Source: Pomphorhynchus laevis
Lineage: Eukaryota; Acanthocephala; Palaeacanthocephala; Echinorhynchida; Pomphorhynchidae
Reading direction: 5' to 3'
DNA length: 64,000 nt
Assembly: GCA_012934845.2 (NCBI GenBank)
Contig: WNNJ02002327.1
Span: 124,001-188,000, forward strand
Part shown: one piece after another, positions 28,601-43,600 of the stretch
Position numbering within the stretch: position 1 is the stretch's first letter
How the letters are laid out: each line of letters begins with the position of its first letter
Program-made: the position numbers and the translations under genes
The notes under the pieces: model-generated
The model's database searches: none
What the model saw: only the letters and a program-made list of their open reading frames with translations
What the model was told of the DNA's origin: nothing

Positions 28601-31600
28601 TTTCGTATTAATCAATGTACTCCTCTAACATCAATTTTGTTTAGGTTTGATTTAACGGAGGTCAGTCAAATGGCTGACAGATATTGTGTTAGCTCTACGG
28701 CAGCGGCTAATATTATAAACAGTGCCCTTAAGTGCATGAATTTCTGGACGACAAAAACAAATAATGGTCGGTCCAAAATTGCAAGAGCGAGAAATAAATC
28801 CGAACATAACCAATGGGTAATTGGTATCTAAGCGCTCGGATTTGATGGCCGACAGGATATAACATTGACAGACAGTGGATTTGTCAGGAAAAATCATTAT
28901 GTCCTCGTTTCGGAACCCGGATCTGATTACCTGGATCATATTACAACCTATTATGGACATGCAGAAAGCATCGCTTGTGCTATTCGTGATGTGGTAGTAG
29001 AAACAGAAAGGGTTTCAACACTTCAGGTGGTTATGTGTGACGGAACGGCTGTAAACACGGGAAAACATAATGGCATTATTGCTCAATTGGAAAGGTACCT
29101 CGGAAGACCACTTCAATGGAGCATTTGCATGCTTTATTTATTGGAAATCTGCATGCGAGTGCATTTGCGATTATAGATTGAAAGGCCTTGGGTCCAAGAA
29201 GAAGAGAATGCGAAATAGGAATTCTTCTGCAAAACATCGATCCAAAAAGGGCTACAATAGTGTTTGAACCAGTAAATTGCGGACTTATTAAAGAACAATA
29301 CAGTATGGAATACAACCTCACTACAGAGCAAAAGCATCTGTATCAGATATCGACAGCAATCAACAATGGAGTAGTTGATGATAAATTGACTAAGCGAAAG
29401 CCTGGTACAATACACAATGCAAGGTGGGTAACTACAACAAGCACCCTTTTGCGTGTATACGCCTCGACTTAGAAGCCTACGAGAAAGTTCATGCAAATGA
29501 TAAAATTCATACAATCTGTTTATATTGCGTGTTGGTTTCGGATAAAAGCTGTCGATATAATTACAAGGTGTAGAAGCTGCAACAACGATCGTGGTGCAAT
29601 GAGATTAAATACCACCCTGAATTTAAATGCTGATGGTTATTCTCAGTTGATTGACATCAACAACCAAGATGAAATATATGAGCAACCAATCACCAAAATG
29701 ATGTCATCGGAAGATTTAAATAAATTTACGAATAGTACACTGCAAGTGGAAATAACTTGTCACTCACAGTCCGTGGAGCGTTACATTCAAATGGTCAAGT
29801 GTGCATCCCTTTAAAGGAAAAGATACTGCAATCGACACAACTACATAAAAATGTACTCCAAGCTAGATTAATGTAGGAAGTAAAATTAATATTTCCCGAT
29901 TATGTTGTGTTTGAGCAAAACAAAGCTGTTATTAGCTTTTGTAAACAAACATTTAAAATCAAACCAAAAAATCGATTGTTCGATCATTATTTGGTATCTG
30001 AAAACAGAATTCACGTGGGGAAGTAGAGAATGTCCGTTTTTGCTCAATTTTGAATATGTTAGTCTCCTTTAGATATAAACGATTTGTCAAAATTTTATAT
30101 GATAGAAAAAAGCGTTTTCGAACCCCACTAGTGAATATAGTTAACAACAATGAGTGAATATTCATGTATTAATTTTAACATTTTAATATTATTACATATT
30201 AATATAAACATTTATAACTCTAAAACATCTAATAATAAGTTTGTTTCTTTTGTATTTTAATAAATTATTGTTAGTTATTTCTTTTTAAAAGCTGACAATA
30301 TACCACGCGATAGAATATAGATGAAGAGTTTGCATAAATATCAGGAGTTACATCTGTATTAATTTATTTAATAATTAATAAATAAAATTCTGTTTTTTTA
30401 TTTAATAACAAATATTTTTCAAAAATATATAAATGAATAAATATATTCATATGAAAGTTCACTGCCCTTAAAAACATATATTTAAAAAAGGAATAAATAT
30501 TTTAATATAAATATGTACAAATTTATACTTGGATAAGTTTATAATTACGACGAATTATGGTGTGATGTGCTAATTCGTCTTATTTTATATCATAATCGGT
30601 CGTTTATAAATTTGTGTATTTAATTACATTTGTGTTTTATTGTTGTACATTCCACGGTATTTTTGGAAAACACCGTTTGTTACTCCAGATAAGGATCTAA
30701 ATAAAGTCATCGAAATTAATAAAATAACATTTAAGCTGTTACAAGTCTGTGGAGCTTTCGTACCAGTTCACATTTGATAACTCGTTAATATTTGTGACCG
30801 GGAAATAGTTAAACCTCATTTTGCTAAATAATAAAGTGTATTAGACAAATGCAGAAGATAAATGTACCATTGATCTATTCGGTATAGCATTTTTTGACAA
30901 TCGTGATCTATCGAGCGTATACGGTTGTATTGCAGATCTCTAATTTGTAATTATGACTTTATTTGATTAGCATTTAGTATACATACAGATATGCAAGCAT
31001 TGGTAAATTTGAGATTACTCTTGAATCGATATTCGATATCAGATTATGTGATAAGTCGCTAAAATTTATAAGACAACTAATGACATTAATAATATTAGCA
31101 AAGATGGATTTTAGTGGACCGTCTTAGTCTCTCGGATTTAAGGTAAATTATAAACATTACAAATAAAGCCAAAATATTTTATCAAAATACATCGATGAGT
31201 CAACCAACACCGATGAGTCACAAACAATCTTCTTGCCTTACATCTTAATTAACCCGAACTGCTCTTGAGTAGTTTAAGCCGCCAAATATGCGAAGATTGT
31301 TAATATTCAATACGGAATGTAACAAGAGTAGAAATGGACCGTAAATGTCAAATGTTGTATAATACTCCTTTAGAAGTAAGAGATTTACTTAATCGAATGC
31401 ATTTCTGAAGTTAATGAACATCGCATACAGAGATAATCGCATATTAAATAAGTTGACTTCCTTATCGCATAGCGCTTTTATTGTGTCTATCATCGATCGC
31501 TATGGACAAAAACCGTGAGGGATAAAAGTCAATGATGAAGAATTAAACGAATGGCGAGGACGCACGTGAAAACGTAAAAGTGGTGATTCATTAGTGCAAT

Positions 31601-34600
31601 TTCTCTTAATTTGTGAGTAATGAATCACTCTAAAATACTTGGTAGATTTAACATTTACTTTTGCTTTGTACAGCACCATCACTTGGTGCTGTACTATTAG
31701 TGATTTCAATGACATACTTCTTTAAATGATGCGATTTCAAGTAGTTGGAGTCTGATTAGCTAGTAAATACAATTAAGCAATTTGGTCCAGTATTCTGCAA
31801 GTAAATATTAAGAACCCTAATTCTTCCGATGTCAAGCTTATCAAGATCATACCCCTCATACATCATTATGATGTAGTACTTTGATAATTTCTTCTTGAAC
31901 AAACATACTGTATCGAGGATCATCATATTTTACTATCACCCAAGATTTGTGTTGATGGAGCAAACGATTTATAAATATTTGTGAATGATTCATATAAAGT
32001 TCTTCAAAAATCATAAATTTTTATATACGAATTTTTAGAATATCTTTCTTATAATTTCAGAATTATATGAATTATTGTAATCGTCTACTAAGGATCATAA
32101 TAAGCTAAGCATTCAACTTATTTCTACTCTTTATTTCAGTAAAGATATCATAAACAAGGATATCAAGAAAATTTAATTATTTAAAAATATAAAAATTAAT
32201 AAATATATTTACAGATGTCTTAAAGTTTGAATACGGTTCTTGTAGATTGCAAACATTGATGTCAGATATGAGTGGCTCGCCACTCTAAAGAAAATAAAAG
32301 AAATAAGGTTGTAGTAAAAAATACTATAATAAAATATTAAATATTAATCAATAATGAATTAAATATATATATTTAAATAATAAATATTTAATTAATAAAT
32401 ATAGTTGACAGTTAATATATCATGTTTTTATATATTAAATATGGTATTAATCTTAGATAATTACGAACAATTTTCTAATTTTAGCCTATTATTTTCATCC
32501 ACGTGCACTGTTTCAGATATCTTTGATTAAATATCCAAATCACTTCATAGTAATTCAAATAACAAAACAATCATCTTTGTTTGTTAATATCAATTCGTGA
32601 TACAAAACGCAGCATAAATCGCATATACGATAAGTAAATTACTTCTTGTGTATAAACATTAAATTTCATGTTCAACTAAAGAACTGTATTATGTGAATGC
32701 GAATGTTAAGAGCCGTATCGATCTTGTGTTTACAAGCAGTCAAGTTGAAAGTTTGTAACTAGAACTCGCCACTAAGTACTCTCACGTTCCTGTTGATAGG
32801 GTAGAGTATTTAATCGTACCTATTAAATATTGCTAAACAGGTGTGGTTTAATCATAACTTATTGAAAATAAGAGTGTTGTTCAGGATGCGTTCTTGTAAT
32901 CGAACTGTAAAAAATTATGATGTCTATTATAGTTTAATTTGTTGAGCGCTACTTAGTTCATATGGTATAAACTCCTTGAGATCATGCTTATATATCCGAC
33001 AGTACTGTAATAATTAGAGTAAGATATCAATATAGGATAAAAAAGTTGGATCTCACCCACGCCGTTTAACGCTTTAAATTGAAATGTTAAATGAAGAGGT
33101 AGTTATATACCTTAATCTATGAAACTCTTTATACGCAATTTTCCTTAAGTTCTGATATTTGATCAGAATTTAAATCTTAAATTCTGGCATTTGATTTAGT
33201 TATTCATTTTGTTGAATAAGTTTATGACCAAATTTGCCATACAAACTCCACGTGTAAGAATGATATAGAATGTGTTACAAAAAAAGCATTTGTGACTGCT
33301 TAAATTATTAGTATAAAGAAGATCCGTTGAGCCCGTTACTATTTGAGTATTTTCAGGGGGATATGACTTTGACACTGTGAAATTCCTCGTCTCTAATGTC
33401 ATACGCTATTTTATTTGCCGCTGTAACATTATTATTTAAAATGCATATATTGGTACTCCAGCGTGGGTCCCAGCGACATTCTAATCTATGCAGTCAACAT
33501 ATAAAATGTCGTGAATCAACATTCAGTCTGCCAAGTAACCAATTTTCTATAAATGCCGTTTTTCGTAAAAAATCCCGGACCATTGTGTGGCTCGCCACAG
33601 CACATCCGAACACCACCATTATATACTTTAAATGCTCTGTTAACTTTGGTCATGACTTTGGTTATGCCATCAATTTTGATAAAGAAGGCATAATCTAATT
33701 CGATGATCACGTTATTATTTTTGTATTTTCAGGGTAATATGACTTTAATACTGCAATATTCCTAGTCGCTTGTATCATACTTTATTTTATCAACTCCGCT
33801 GGAGTTTAGTTTACATTTGTTTTATTTTGGTAAGCATCTTATAGCAATAAACAGTAAATATATGATTATTTATATTAAATCAATATACTTTAAATGCTCA
33901 GTTAAAACAATACCTGTGAGGATAACGTAGTGACATAACCAGAAGAATTTCAGCTCACATATGCAATCAAGTTATAATATATAATAATATATTAATTTAA
34001 TATGTTAATATATATAAAATACTTTAAATGCTTAGTTAAATTCAATCATGACTTTGTTCATACCATCAATTTTGACAAAGAAGGCATACTCTAATTCGCT
34101 TACTTTAATTAAATTTAACCAGAATGATTTAAATTTTTTACTGTTTTATTTGTCGTACTTTTTTAATATAAAAAATACATGAACCTTTAAAATACTATTT
34201 ATCAATACAGATGTGATAATTTAATCAATGAATTTTGATAACAATGTATATAAAGAATATATGTGAATTTAAAAGTTTCAATTTATTTTAATATATTTTT
34301 TATAAGAATTTGTATGATAATTCAGTATTATGTTAATACATCCTTTAATATATAGTTATATATTAATTCAATATATTGATATATTGATTTAATATACTTA
34401 AAATGCTCTCTATTAGTAATTATAATTATGTAAATATTATTATATTATAAATGTATTGATGCTATATTTATATTACATTTTATTAAATTCAATAAATGTA
34501 AATTATGTGCAAAAATATTTTATCTCTATAATATTTCATCTAACTTTTATGAGAAACAAATGAATAATTTTTTAACTTGACATTTTACAAACAAAACACA

Positions 34601-37600
34601 GAGTCAAGAAAAATAATGAAAACTGATGTGTTCCGGAAAAGAATAAATTGCTTTTTCGTTTTTTCCAAGATAAGCAGATTTTAAAAGAAATAAATTTATT
34701 AATTATATTTAATTGAACAAAATAATGATTACTAATAAAAATGGGCAATGCGTACAGCTTTGTTATTCCACCATTGTCGCACACGGGAAGAATATTCTGA
34801 TCATCGTTATCTTCATTTATAGAAATAATTAGTTCTTCAGTGATGACAGAAGACACTGTTCTAAAATAAAAAGAAAAACATGAATTAGCAAAATACTTGG
34901 AAACGGGAGTGTGTCTGTTGTTCCTCGTTGTCTCCATGGAAACTCCCCGCAGCATACGAGCTGCGGGATGAGTTAAACGCGGACAACTCTTGGTGACAGG
35001 CCCATACGACAGGCCAATCAGGTAGATACTAACAAAAGTTTATATTAATGGTAAAGTCTTTCAATTTTCGCAACGGAGCAAGCGCTTTCATCGAAGTACT
35101 TTGCGTTCACCCATGTTCTGCGCATTCATTGCAGGACTTTTCAACACTTCTCAGACACTCAGACTCTCAAACTTTACGAAGGACTACTCAATCGACGCAC
35201 AAGACTTCCGGACTTAACACGGATTAGCTTCAAATGGGACGAAATAGAGGACCAAATTCTACATAGCCGACCCTGCCTCAAAGCGGGTTAAGGCTAAAGA
35301 AAGAGAAGCAAAATTCTATAAAAAATTTCTTTACATCGTTGATGAACTATTCTTCTAAAACGGGTGACAAATATATATATGTCCATGGAATAATAGTTGT
35401 TTTTGAATTAAGCTTGGTAAAGAGGTTATACAGAATATAATGTATGTTTATAGATTTTACATTTGAAGATACATTAGGTACAAACATACTCAAGTATAAA
35501 TTTTCTCATTCAAAAAATAATCTTGATTAGCTGAGAGAGAAAATAAATGTTAAAAGCTGGTATTGAACAATTAGATCTTGATAAACAACTAATTGTATAA
35601 AACTAAATAATCTATTACGATTAATTATAAAATCAATTAAGTTAAATGAACAATCAATCTCAGTGAAATTTTAATTGTAAAGTAATTTTCCATCAAAAGT
35701 TGAAACCTTCCGATGTTGATGAATCATTTTGGTCGTGATAAATTAATTTTCACTCAATTAAATGCTTCGAATCGCATTTCAATAATAAAGAAAGATATTG
35801 TGAGCAAGGATTAATTTAAAATTTAAATGTTTAATTTTTAACTTTAAATTTCAATTTTAATGACAAAATAACAGGACGTTAAAATTCTTACAATTCTTTC
35901 GTGCACGCAAACATTTCAAACAGTATGAACAAATTAACTTGTCCTTCATATGCCTGGATCATGAATCTTAAAAATAATAGAAATTTAGTGAAATAATTAT
36001 AGAGTGAGCTTGCATAATGATAAATATGTAGCTAAATAGCAAACATAATAAGTTCTTAATTCACTTTTTAAATAAAACATGTTTTTTATATATTTTATCG
36101 AATTACGTAAATTTAAATAGAAATTTATAATACTGAAATATAGTTTAAATATAAATTAAAAAGTCACTTATTAAAAAGGCGTTATACCATATAAAAAGAT
36201 TTATTGCTTAAAAGCGCTATCTATTATATTATTTAAAAGGTTAAAAAGCTTTATGTTAAAAAACGATTTATTCATAAATTGTAAATATTATTACAAACTA
36301 ATAAATCATTCCGTTTTTAAAATTAAAATAAATTTGTTTCAACATTTTTTTAATTTTTAAATATCTATAAGAATATAGAGTTAAGTAGCAAAATATGTTT
36401 TGTTTGTATTACATGTTTAAGATATCAAAATATATTCTACAAAAAGTAGGTAGATAATACTTTATTATGAAATATTATCAGCATAATTTTTCACAATAAT
36501 ACAACAATAACCATAAAAAATAATGATAATATAAAATAAAGATCAAATAATAATTAAATATTGAATCAAATATAACTAATCGAATTTACGAAATCCGTAG
36601 GATCAAGGCTACTTTGTAAATACCTAACTTGTAAAATTTGTTATATATAGCACGTATTATCAGCAAAAGGTTTTTTTAATGATACTAATATATCAATTAT
36701 TTTGTAACACATATTAAATTTTTATCATTTTCATATAATGAATTATTTAATTTTATTAAATTGACAATATGTTTGTGAATAAACTAATAATTTATCACAC
36801 ATATTTTGATTTTCTTTATTGTTTGTTTGTGTAAAATTTAAAATTTAATAAAAGAGAAAAACATATTAAAAATAACAACTTTATAATTAAAAATAATATT
36901 AACAATATTAGTGGAGAAATACAGTAGTCACATGATGTGAAAATAAAGTCAGCGACTTAAATGAAATTATAAACGATACCAAAACAACAACAATTTCTTG
37001 AATGAGATGGAAAGAGTATTTCGGAAGTCTGCTGAATACAACGAATTCTTCTTTACCTCATGAAGAAACGTGTCCCAATAACCATGTCGTTCGACCGTAA
37101 TCTTGCGATGATGTATCGTCGCAAATGAAGAAGATGAAAATTAGTAAAAACGTGGGCCCGGATAATATTCCGATTAAAGTGTGAAAAGCCTTAGGATTGT
37201 TTGGGTACCAACTACTAACAAAGCTCTTTCAAACAATTGACGAAATTGGAAGAATTTCGACAGCATGGCAAAAGAGTGCACTAGTGCCTATCTACAAGCA
37301 AAAAGGAGACGTCCAGCAACGTAGAACTCTCGGGAGATATAGCTAATGAGTCACACAATGAAATTGTGGGAGAGAGTTGTGGACAACAGAATCAGAGAAT
37401 AAATCATGATTCAGCCAAGAACAGCGTGGATTTATACCGGGTAGAAGCACTACCGATGGAATTTTTGTATCGAGACAGCTTTACAAGAAATTCAGCAAGA
37501 AACAACGGCCACTGCATGGTGTATTTGTAAATTTGGAGAAAGCCTAAGATATAGTGCTATGTGACCTGGTTTGGATATGCCTAAGAATAAAAAACTGCCC

Positions 37601-40600
37601 TGAACAATACGTTCGTGCAATCAAATCAAGCGAGTAGCAAAAAAAGTCAAAAGGACGAATATAAGATGCTGTTGTTCGACCAGCCATGATTTATGCAGCT
37701 GAGATCTGGTCAACAAAAGCAGAAGACATCCACAGGTTAGCAGTGAATGAGATGAGAATGCTCAAATGGTCTGCGGGTATCACAAAGAAGGATAAAGTCC
37801 GCAACATTGATAAACGGAAGATGTTAAAAGTAGACTCAATACGAGACGTCATCGTCCGAAAAAGGCTTCGATAGTTTGGACATGTAGCAAGAAGAGAGGA
37901 TGATTACTGGATAAGCAGCGCTGAAAAAGGAAAATACTCCGAGGAAAGCCAAAGAAACGCTGAAAAGATTGCGTCAAGGGGGACATTAATACCCTAAGAA
38001 AAGAGATCGATATAGGACACGAAATAGCCCAAAATCGTTCGTTATGGAAGAAGTTGCTGGTAGCAGCGACCTCTATGTGAGAAATAAGCTAGGGAAAAAA
38101 CATTGCGTGTACATTAAAAATACCATTGTTCATCACGTTGTTTGTAATGAATATATAAATACAATCAATCATATTATTCTAAAAGGGTTCAATTACAAAG
38201 TTTTTGGAATCTTTTTATGTTACGTTGTGCTTATGCAATATTCTATACGAATCATAAAATTTAATATAAACGCTTACATTTCGTCGATGGAGATTATCGT
38301 GTTATCAGAATGACTGAATACTAATTCGTTTTGCGATATATCACTAAGCAGAACATATTGAATTGACATTTTGTTAGATAATTTTAAAATCGTAAAATTT
38401 TAAAACAAAAATTTTAAACAAATTTTGTAATCGTAAATAACAGAAGGCGCATATGTGAATCAATTTAAATCAATTGCCGTAAAGATACAAATATAATAAT
38501 AATTAAATATTAAATTAAAAATAATATAATTAAATAATAGATGTGTTACAACTACAAAAAAAAAGTTAGCACCTGTTGTTAATTAATTTTAATTTGAAAT
38601 TGATATACCTGTTCAGTCATTGTAAACATTGAAATTCTTATGAATATTTTATTCTGCACGCTACTTTAATCAAATCTGTAAAACAATATCAGTACCCTAC
38701 ATTTCAGTATTGGTGAGCCTAATCAGCTACTGATTCAATACTTACATTTTACGTTTCGGTCCTTTTAATGTTGGCTGATGATCACTCGACTCGTCTGCTT
38801 TTATTTGCAATTAGATTAAAGGCTTCAGTCTTATATTTTGCAAATTTAATTGAAATCATTTCTGATTACAAATAAAATAGGTGTTTCTAGGGGAAGGCAA
38901 GGGCACAAATCTTAACAGCACAAATCTTATGCTAACAAACCTGATGCGCACAAATCTTATGACCACATCTACACCGCCCGAATCTTAAGCTCAAATCTTA
39001 AGTGCACAAATCTTAAGTGGACAAATCTAAAGGGCAAACTCATAAGCGGAAAATTTTAAGGGCATATATCTTAAGCGCAAAATCTTAAATGCACAAATCC
39101 TAAGCGCAAAATTTAACACGCGCTACTCTTTAAAGCACAAATCTTCATCGGACCAATCTAAAGGTCATAAATTTTAAGCCCACAAATCTTGATCCCACAT
39201 ATCTGAATCACACAAATATAAAGTGCACAAATATAAAGCGCAGAAAATATTAAGCGCACAAATATAAGGCGCACAAATATTAAGCGCACAAATCTTAAGC
39301 GCACAAATCTTAAGCGCAAAAATCTTAAGCGCACAAATCTTAAGTGCACAAATCTTAAGCGCACAAATCTTAAGCGCACAAATCTTAAGCGCCCTAATCG
39401 TAAGCGAACAAATCTTAATCGCACAAATATTAAGAGCACAAATCTTAAGCGCACAAATCTTAAGCGCACAAATCTTAAGCGCACAAATCTTAAGCGCACA
39501 AATCTTAAGCGCACAAATCTTAAGCGCACAAATCTTAAGCGCACAAATCTTAAGCGCACAAATCTTAAGCGCACAAATCTTAAGCGCACAAATCTTAAGC
39601 GCACAAATCTTAAGCGCACAAATCTTAAGCGCACAAATCTTAAGCGCACAAATCTTAAGCGCACAAATCTTAAGCGCACAAATCTTAAGCGCACAAATCT
39701 TAAGCGCACAAATCTTAAGCGCACAAATCTTAAGCGCACAAATCTTAAGCGCACAAATCTTAAGCGCACAAATCTTAAGCCACAAATCTTAAGCCCACAA
39801 ATCTTAAGCCCACAAATCTTAAGCCCACAAATCTTAAGCCCACAAATCTTAAGCCCACAAATCTTAAGCCCACAAATCTTAAGCCCACAAATCTTAAGCC
39901 CACAAATCTTAAGCCCACAAATCTTAAGCCCACAAATCTTAAGCCCACAAATCTTAAGCCCACAAATCTTAAGCCCACAAATCTTAAGCCCACAAATCTT
40001 AAGCCCACAAATCTTAAGCCCACAAATCTTAAGCCCACAAATCTTAAGCCCACAAATCTTAAGCCCACAAATCTTAAGCCCACAAATCTTAAGCCCACAA
40101 ATCTTAAGCCCACAAATCTTAAGCGCACAAATCTTAAGCGCACAAATCTTAAGCGCACAAATCTTAAGCGCACAAATCTTAAGCGCACAAATCTTAAGCG
40201 CACAAATCTTAAGCGCACAAATCTTAAGCGCACAAATCTTAAGCGCACAAATCTTAAGCGCACAAATCTTAAGCGCACAAATCTTAAGCGCACAAATCTT
40301 AAGCGCACAAATCTTAAGCGCACAAATCTTAAGCGCACAAATCTTAAGCGCACAAATCTTAAGCACAAATCTTAAGCGCACAAATCTTAAGCCCACAAAT
40401 CTTAAGCCCACAAATCTTAAGCCCACAAATCTTAAGCCCACAAATCTTAAGCCCACAAATCTTAAGCCCACAAATCTTAAGCCCACAAATCTTAAGCCCA
40501 CAAATCTTAAGCCCACAAATCTTAAGCCCACAAATCTTAAGCCACAAATCTTAAGCCCACAAATCTTAAGCCCACAAATCTTAAGCCCACAAATCTTAAG

Positions 40601-43600
40601 CCCACAAATCTTAAGCCCACAAATCTTAAGCCCACAAATCTTAAGCCCACAAATCTTAAGCCCACAAATCTTAAGCCCACAAATCTTAAGCCCACAAATC
40701 TTAAGCCCACAAATCTTAAGCCCACAAATCTTAAGCCCACAAATCTTAAGCCCACAAATCTTAAGCCCACAAATCTTAAGCCCACAAATCTTAAGCCCAC
40801 AAATCTTAAGCCCACAAATCTTAAGCCCACAAATCTTAAGCCCACAAATCTTAAGCCCACAAATCTTAAGCCCACAAATCTTAAGCCCACAAATCTTAAG
40901 CCCACAAATCTTAAGCCCACAAATCTTAAGCCCACAAATCTTAAGCCCACAAATCTTAAGCCCACAAATCTTAAGCCCACAAATCTTAAGCCCACAAATC
41001 TTAAGCCCACAAATCTTAAGCCCACAAATCTTAAGCCCACAAATCTTAAGCCCACAAATCTTAAGCCCACAAATCTTAAGCGCACAAATCTTAAGCGCAC
41101 AAATCTTAAGCGCACAAATCTTAAGCGCACAAATCTTAAGCGCACAAATCTTAAGCGCACAAATCTTAAGCGCACAAATCTTAAGCGCACAAATCTTAAG
41201 CGCACAAATCTTAAGCGCACAAATCTTAAGCGCACAAATCTTAAGCGCACAAATCTTAAGCGCACAAATCTTAAGCGCACAAATCTTAAGCGCACAAATC
41301 TTAAGCGCACAAATCTTAAGCGCACAAATCTTAAGCGCACAAATCTTAAGCGCACAAATCTTAAGCGCACAAATCTTAAGCGCACAAATCTTAAGCGCAC
41401 AAATCTTAAGCGCACAAATCTTAAGCGCACAAATCTTAAGCGCACAAATCTTAAGCGCACAAATCTTAAGCGCACAAATCTTAAGCGCACAAATCTTAAG
41501 CGCACAAATCTTAAGCGCACAAATCTTAAGCGCACAAATCTTAAGCGCACAAATCTTAAGCGCACAAATCTTAAGCGCACAAATCTTAAGCGCACAAATC
41601 TTAAGCGCACAAATCTTAAGCGCACAAATCTTAAGCGCACAAATCTTAAGCGCACAAATCTTAAGCGCACAAATCTTAAGCGCACAAATCTTAAGCGCAC
41701 AAATCTTAAGCGCACAAATCTTAAGCGCACAAATCTTAAGCGCACAAATCTTAAGCGCAAAAATCTTAAGCGCACATATTCTCAGCGCACAATTCTTAAG
41801 CTTACAAATCTTAAGGGCACAAATCTCAAGCGCACTAATCTTAAACGCACAAATCTTTTGAGCACGAACCTTAAGCGCACTAATCTGTAGCGCACAAGTC
41901 CCTATAGTATAAATTGTAAGTGCACAAATCACAAAGGCACAAATCACAAACGTACGTGTTGGGCTAGCAGCTCTTCTGACATCCATGAGGGGAAATGTGC
42001 TTTTCCACCTTAATGCTACAATGGCGGTGGTCAGCACCCGCTCTAGTTGTGAAGATATCCTATTTTCAAAGAATACAAGTTAGGGCATTGTGTGGCACCG
42101 GCCAGACCGGCTAACTTTGCCTGCGCGTGCTTGTCCAATTTAACCAGTTCCGATATTACGGACACCGATATTATCAAACTAGTGAACGTAAGATTACATG
42201 AGTACAAGGACGAGATTCGAGTTTTAATGAATCATTTGATAGATAAATTTGAGGAGTCTCGTTCTCCTTTATCGACGATTATTACCTCTTCAAAGAGAGC
42301 CCCCGTTCTAAGAAGAGATCCGCTTCAAATCTCAGGCTGGCATCTTTGAAGTTGGCAAAGAAAGATAATATCTGTAGGGAGTTGTTGGCCTCTAAGTGAG
42401 ATGAAGATAATGTAAGTGGGCAAGTGTCTTCTCCTGGCAACGCTGGGAGTTAGAAGGGCAATTTTCTCTCTTATTCATCCCATGACGTAGGCATCTCACT
42501 CCAGCTGACGTAATACAATGCAAAGTAGTCAAAAGCCTTTTTCACTGAATATCCTTCAATGGAATTCGGGAAGTGCTTCCGCCCTTAGCCTTCTATCTGG
42601 TAGAGATATAGATGTTATAGTTTTTCAGGAAACACGGTCTATCCGTCTTCCCCAGGACATGACTCTATTAATCCCCCTAGCACATTTGCACCCACTTTAC
42701 GCCGTACATAACCCATCCTCAATCCTCTTCATCTCAAGCTCTTTTAACCTTAGTTAAAAGCTCTTTAAGATCGTCCCTCCGTTTAGACTATTCTTGTTTA
42801 GCCCTGTCTTGTTTAGCTATATCACTTTGGAAGAACGGGAAACGTATCAGTATAGCCAATATCTATATTATGCCAGGGGAAATTCACAAGAACCGTGAGT
42901 ACATGAACCGTATTTTAGGTAGTGGCTATGACATGTTACTTGGTGACTTCAACGACAAATTAGTCGTTGGATTAATGCAGCACTCCGCAGAGCCAGAAAC
43001 GACTACCAGGTAAGGTATTTATGTAATGAAATTCTTAGAATGTCTGAGCATTCTCTAATCAAATTTTTGACAAAATTCATAAAATGGTTATTAAAATGCT
43101 CACCAAAAATGTTTGACGCTGCCGGTAAAATTGATAAAATTGTTATTTAAATAAAAATAGCAATTATTAAGTCAAGTTTATAACAATTACGTTACAATCA
43201 TAGAAATTAATATGATAGCGTATACAAATTAATATATGAAATGATAGAAGATACTTTAATTCTTACAAAGACGTATGTTCCTGCTTTATCGATTTATTTC
43301 GCATGTGATAACGTTTATTCTGATTTCTAAATCGCTGCAAAACAGTAGCATCAAAATTTTACGATTATTAACAAAATATTAATTTGATATCTATTTATCT
43401 CAAAATTCTATCATTCTTTTATTCTTATTTTATTATTTTGAAATACACTATGAACGTATAATGCTGATTAAACTATTTTTATATCCAATTTAAAAAATTA
43501 TAACAATTAAAAATAAAAATATACTTATATGACGCGATCTGACACTTACAGGAATTTTAGTTCGTACAAATTACTAAAAACAAATGGATTGAGCTCACGA

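Noticed and set aside
39158-42037. 959-codon ORF and its shorter companions on the minus strand
   Set aside because: They are translations of a 15-bp minisatellite, open in several frames because the unit is divisible by three. No start context, composition or ending of a protein.
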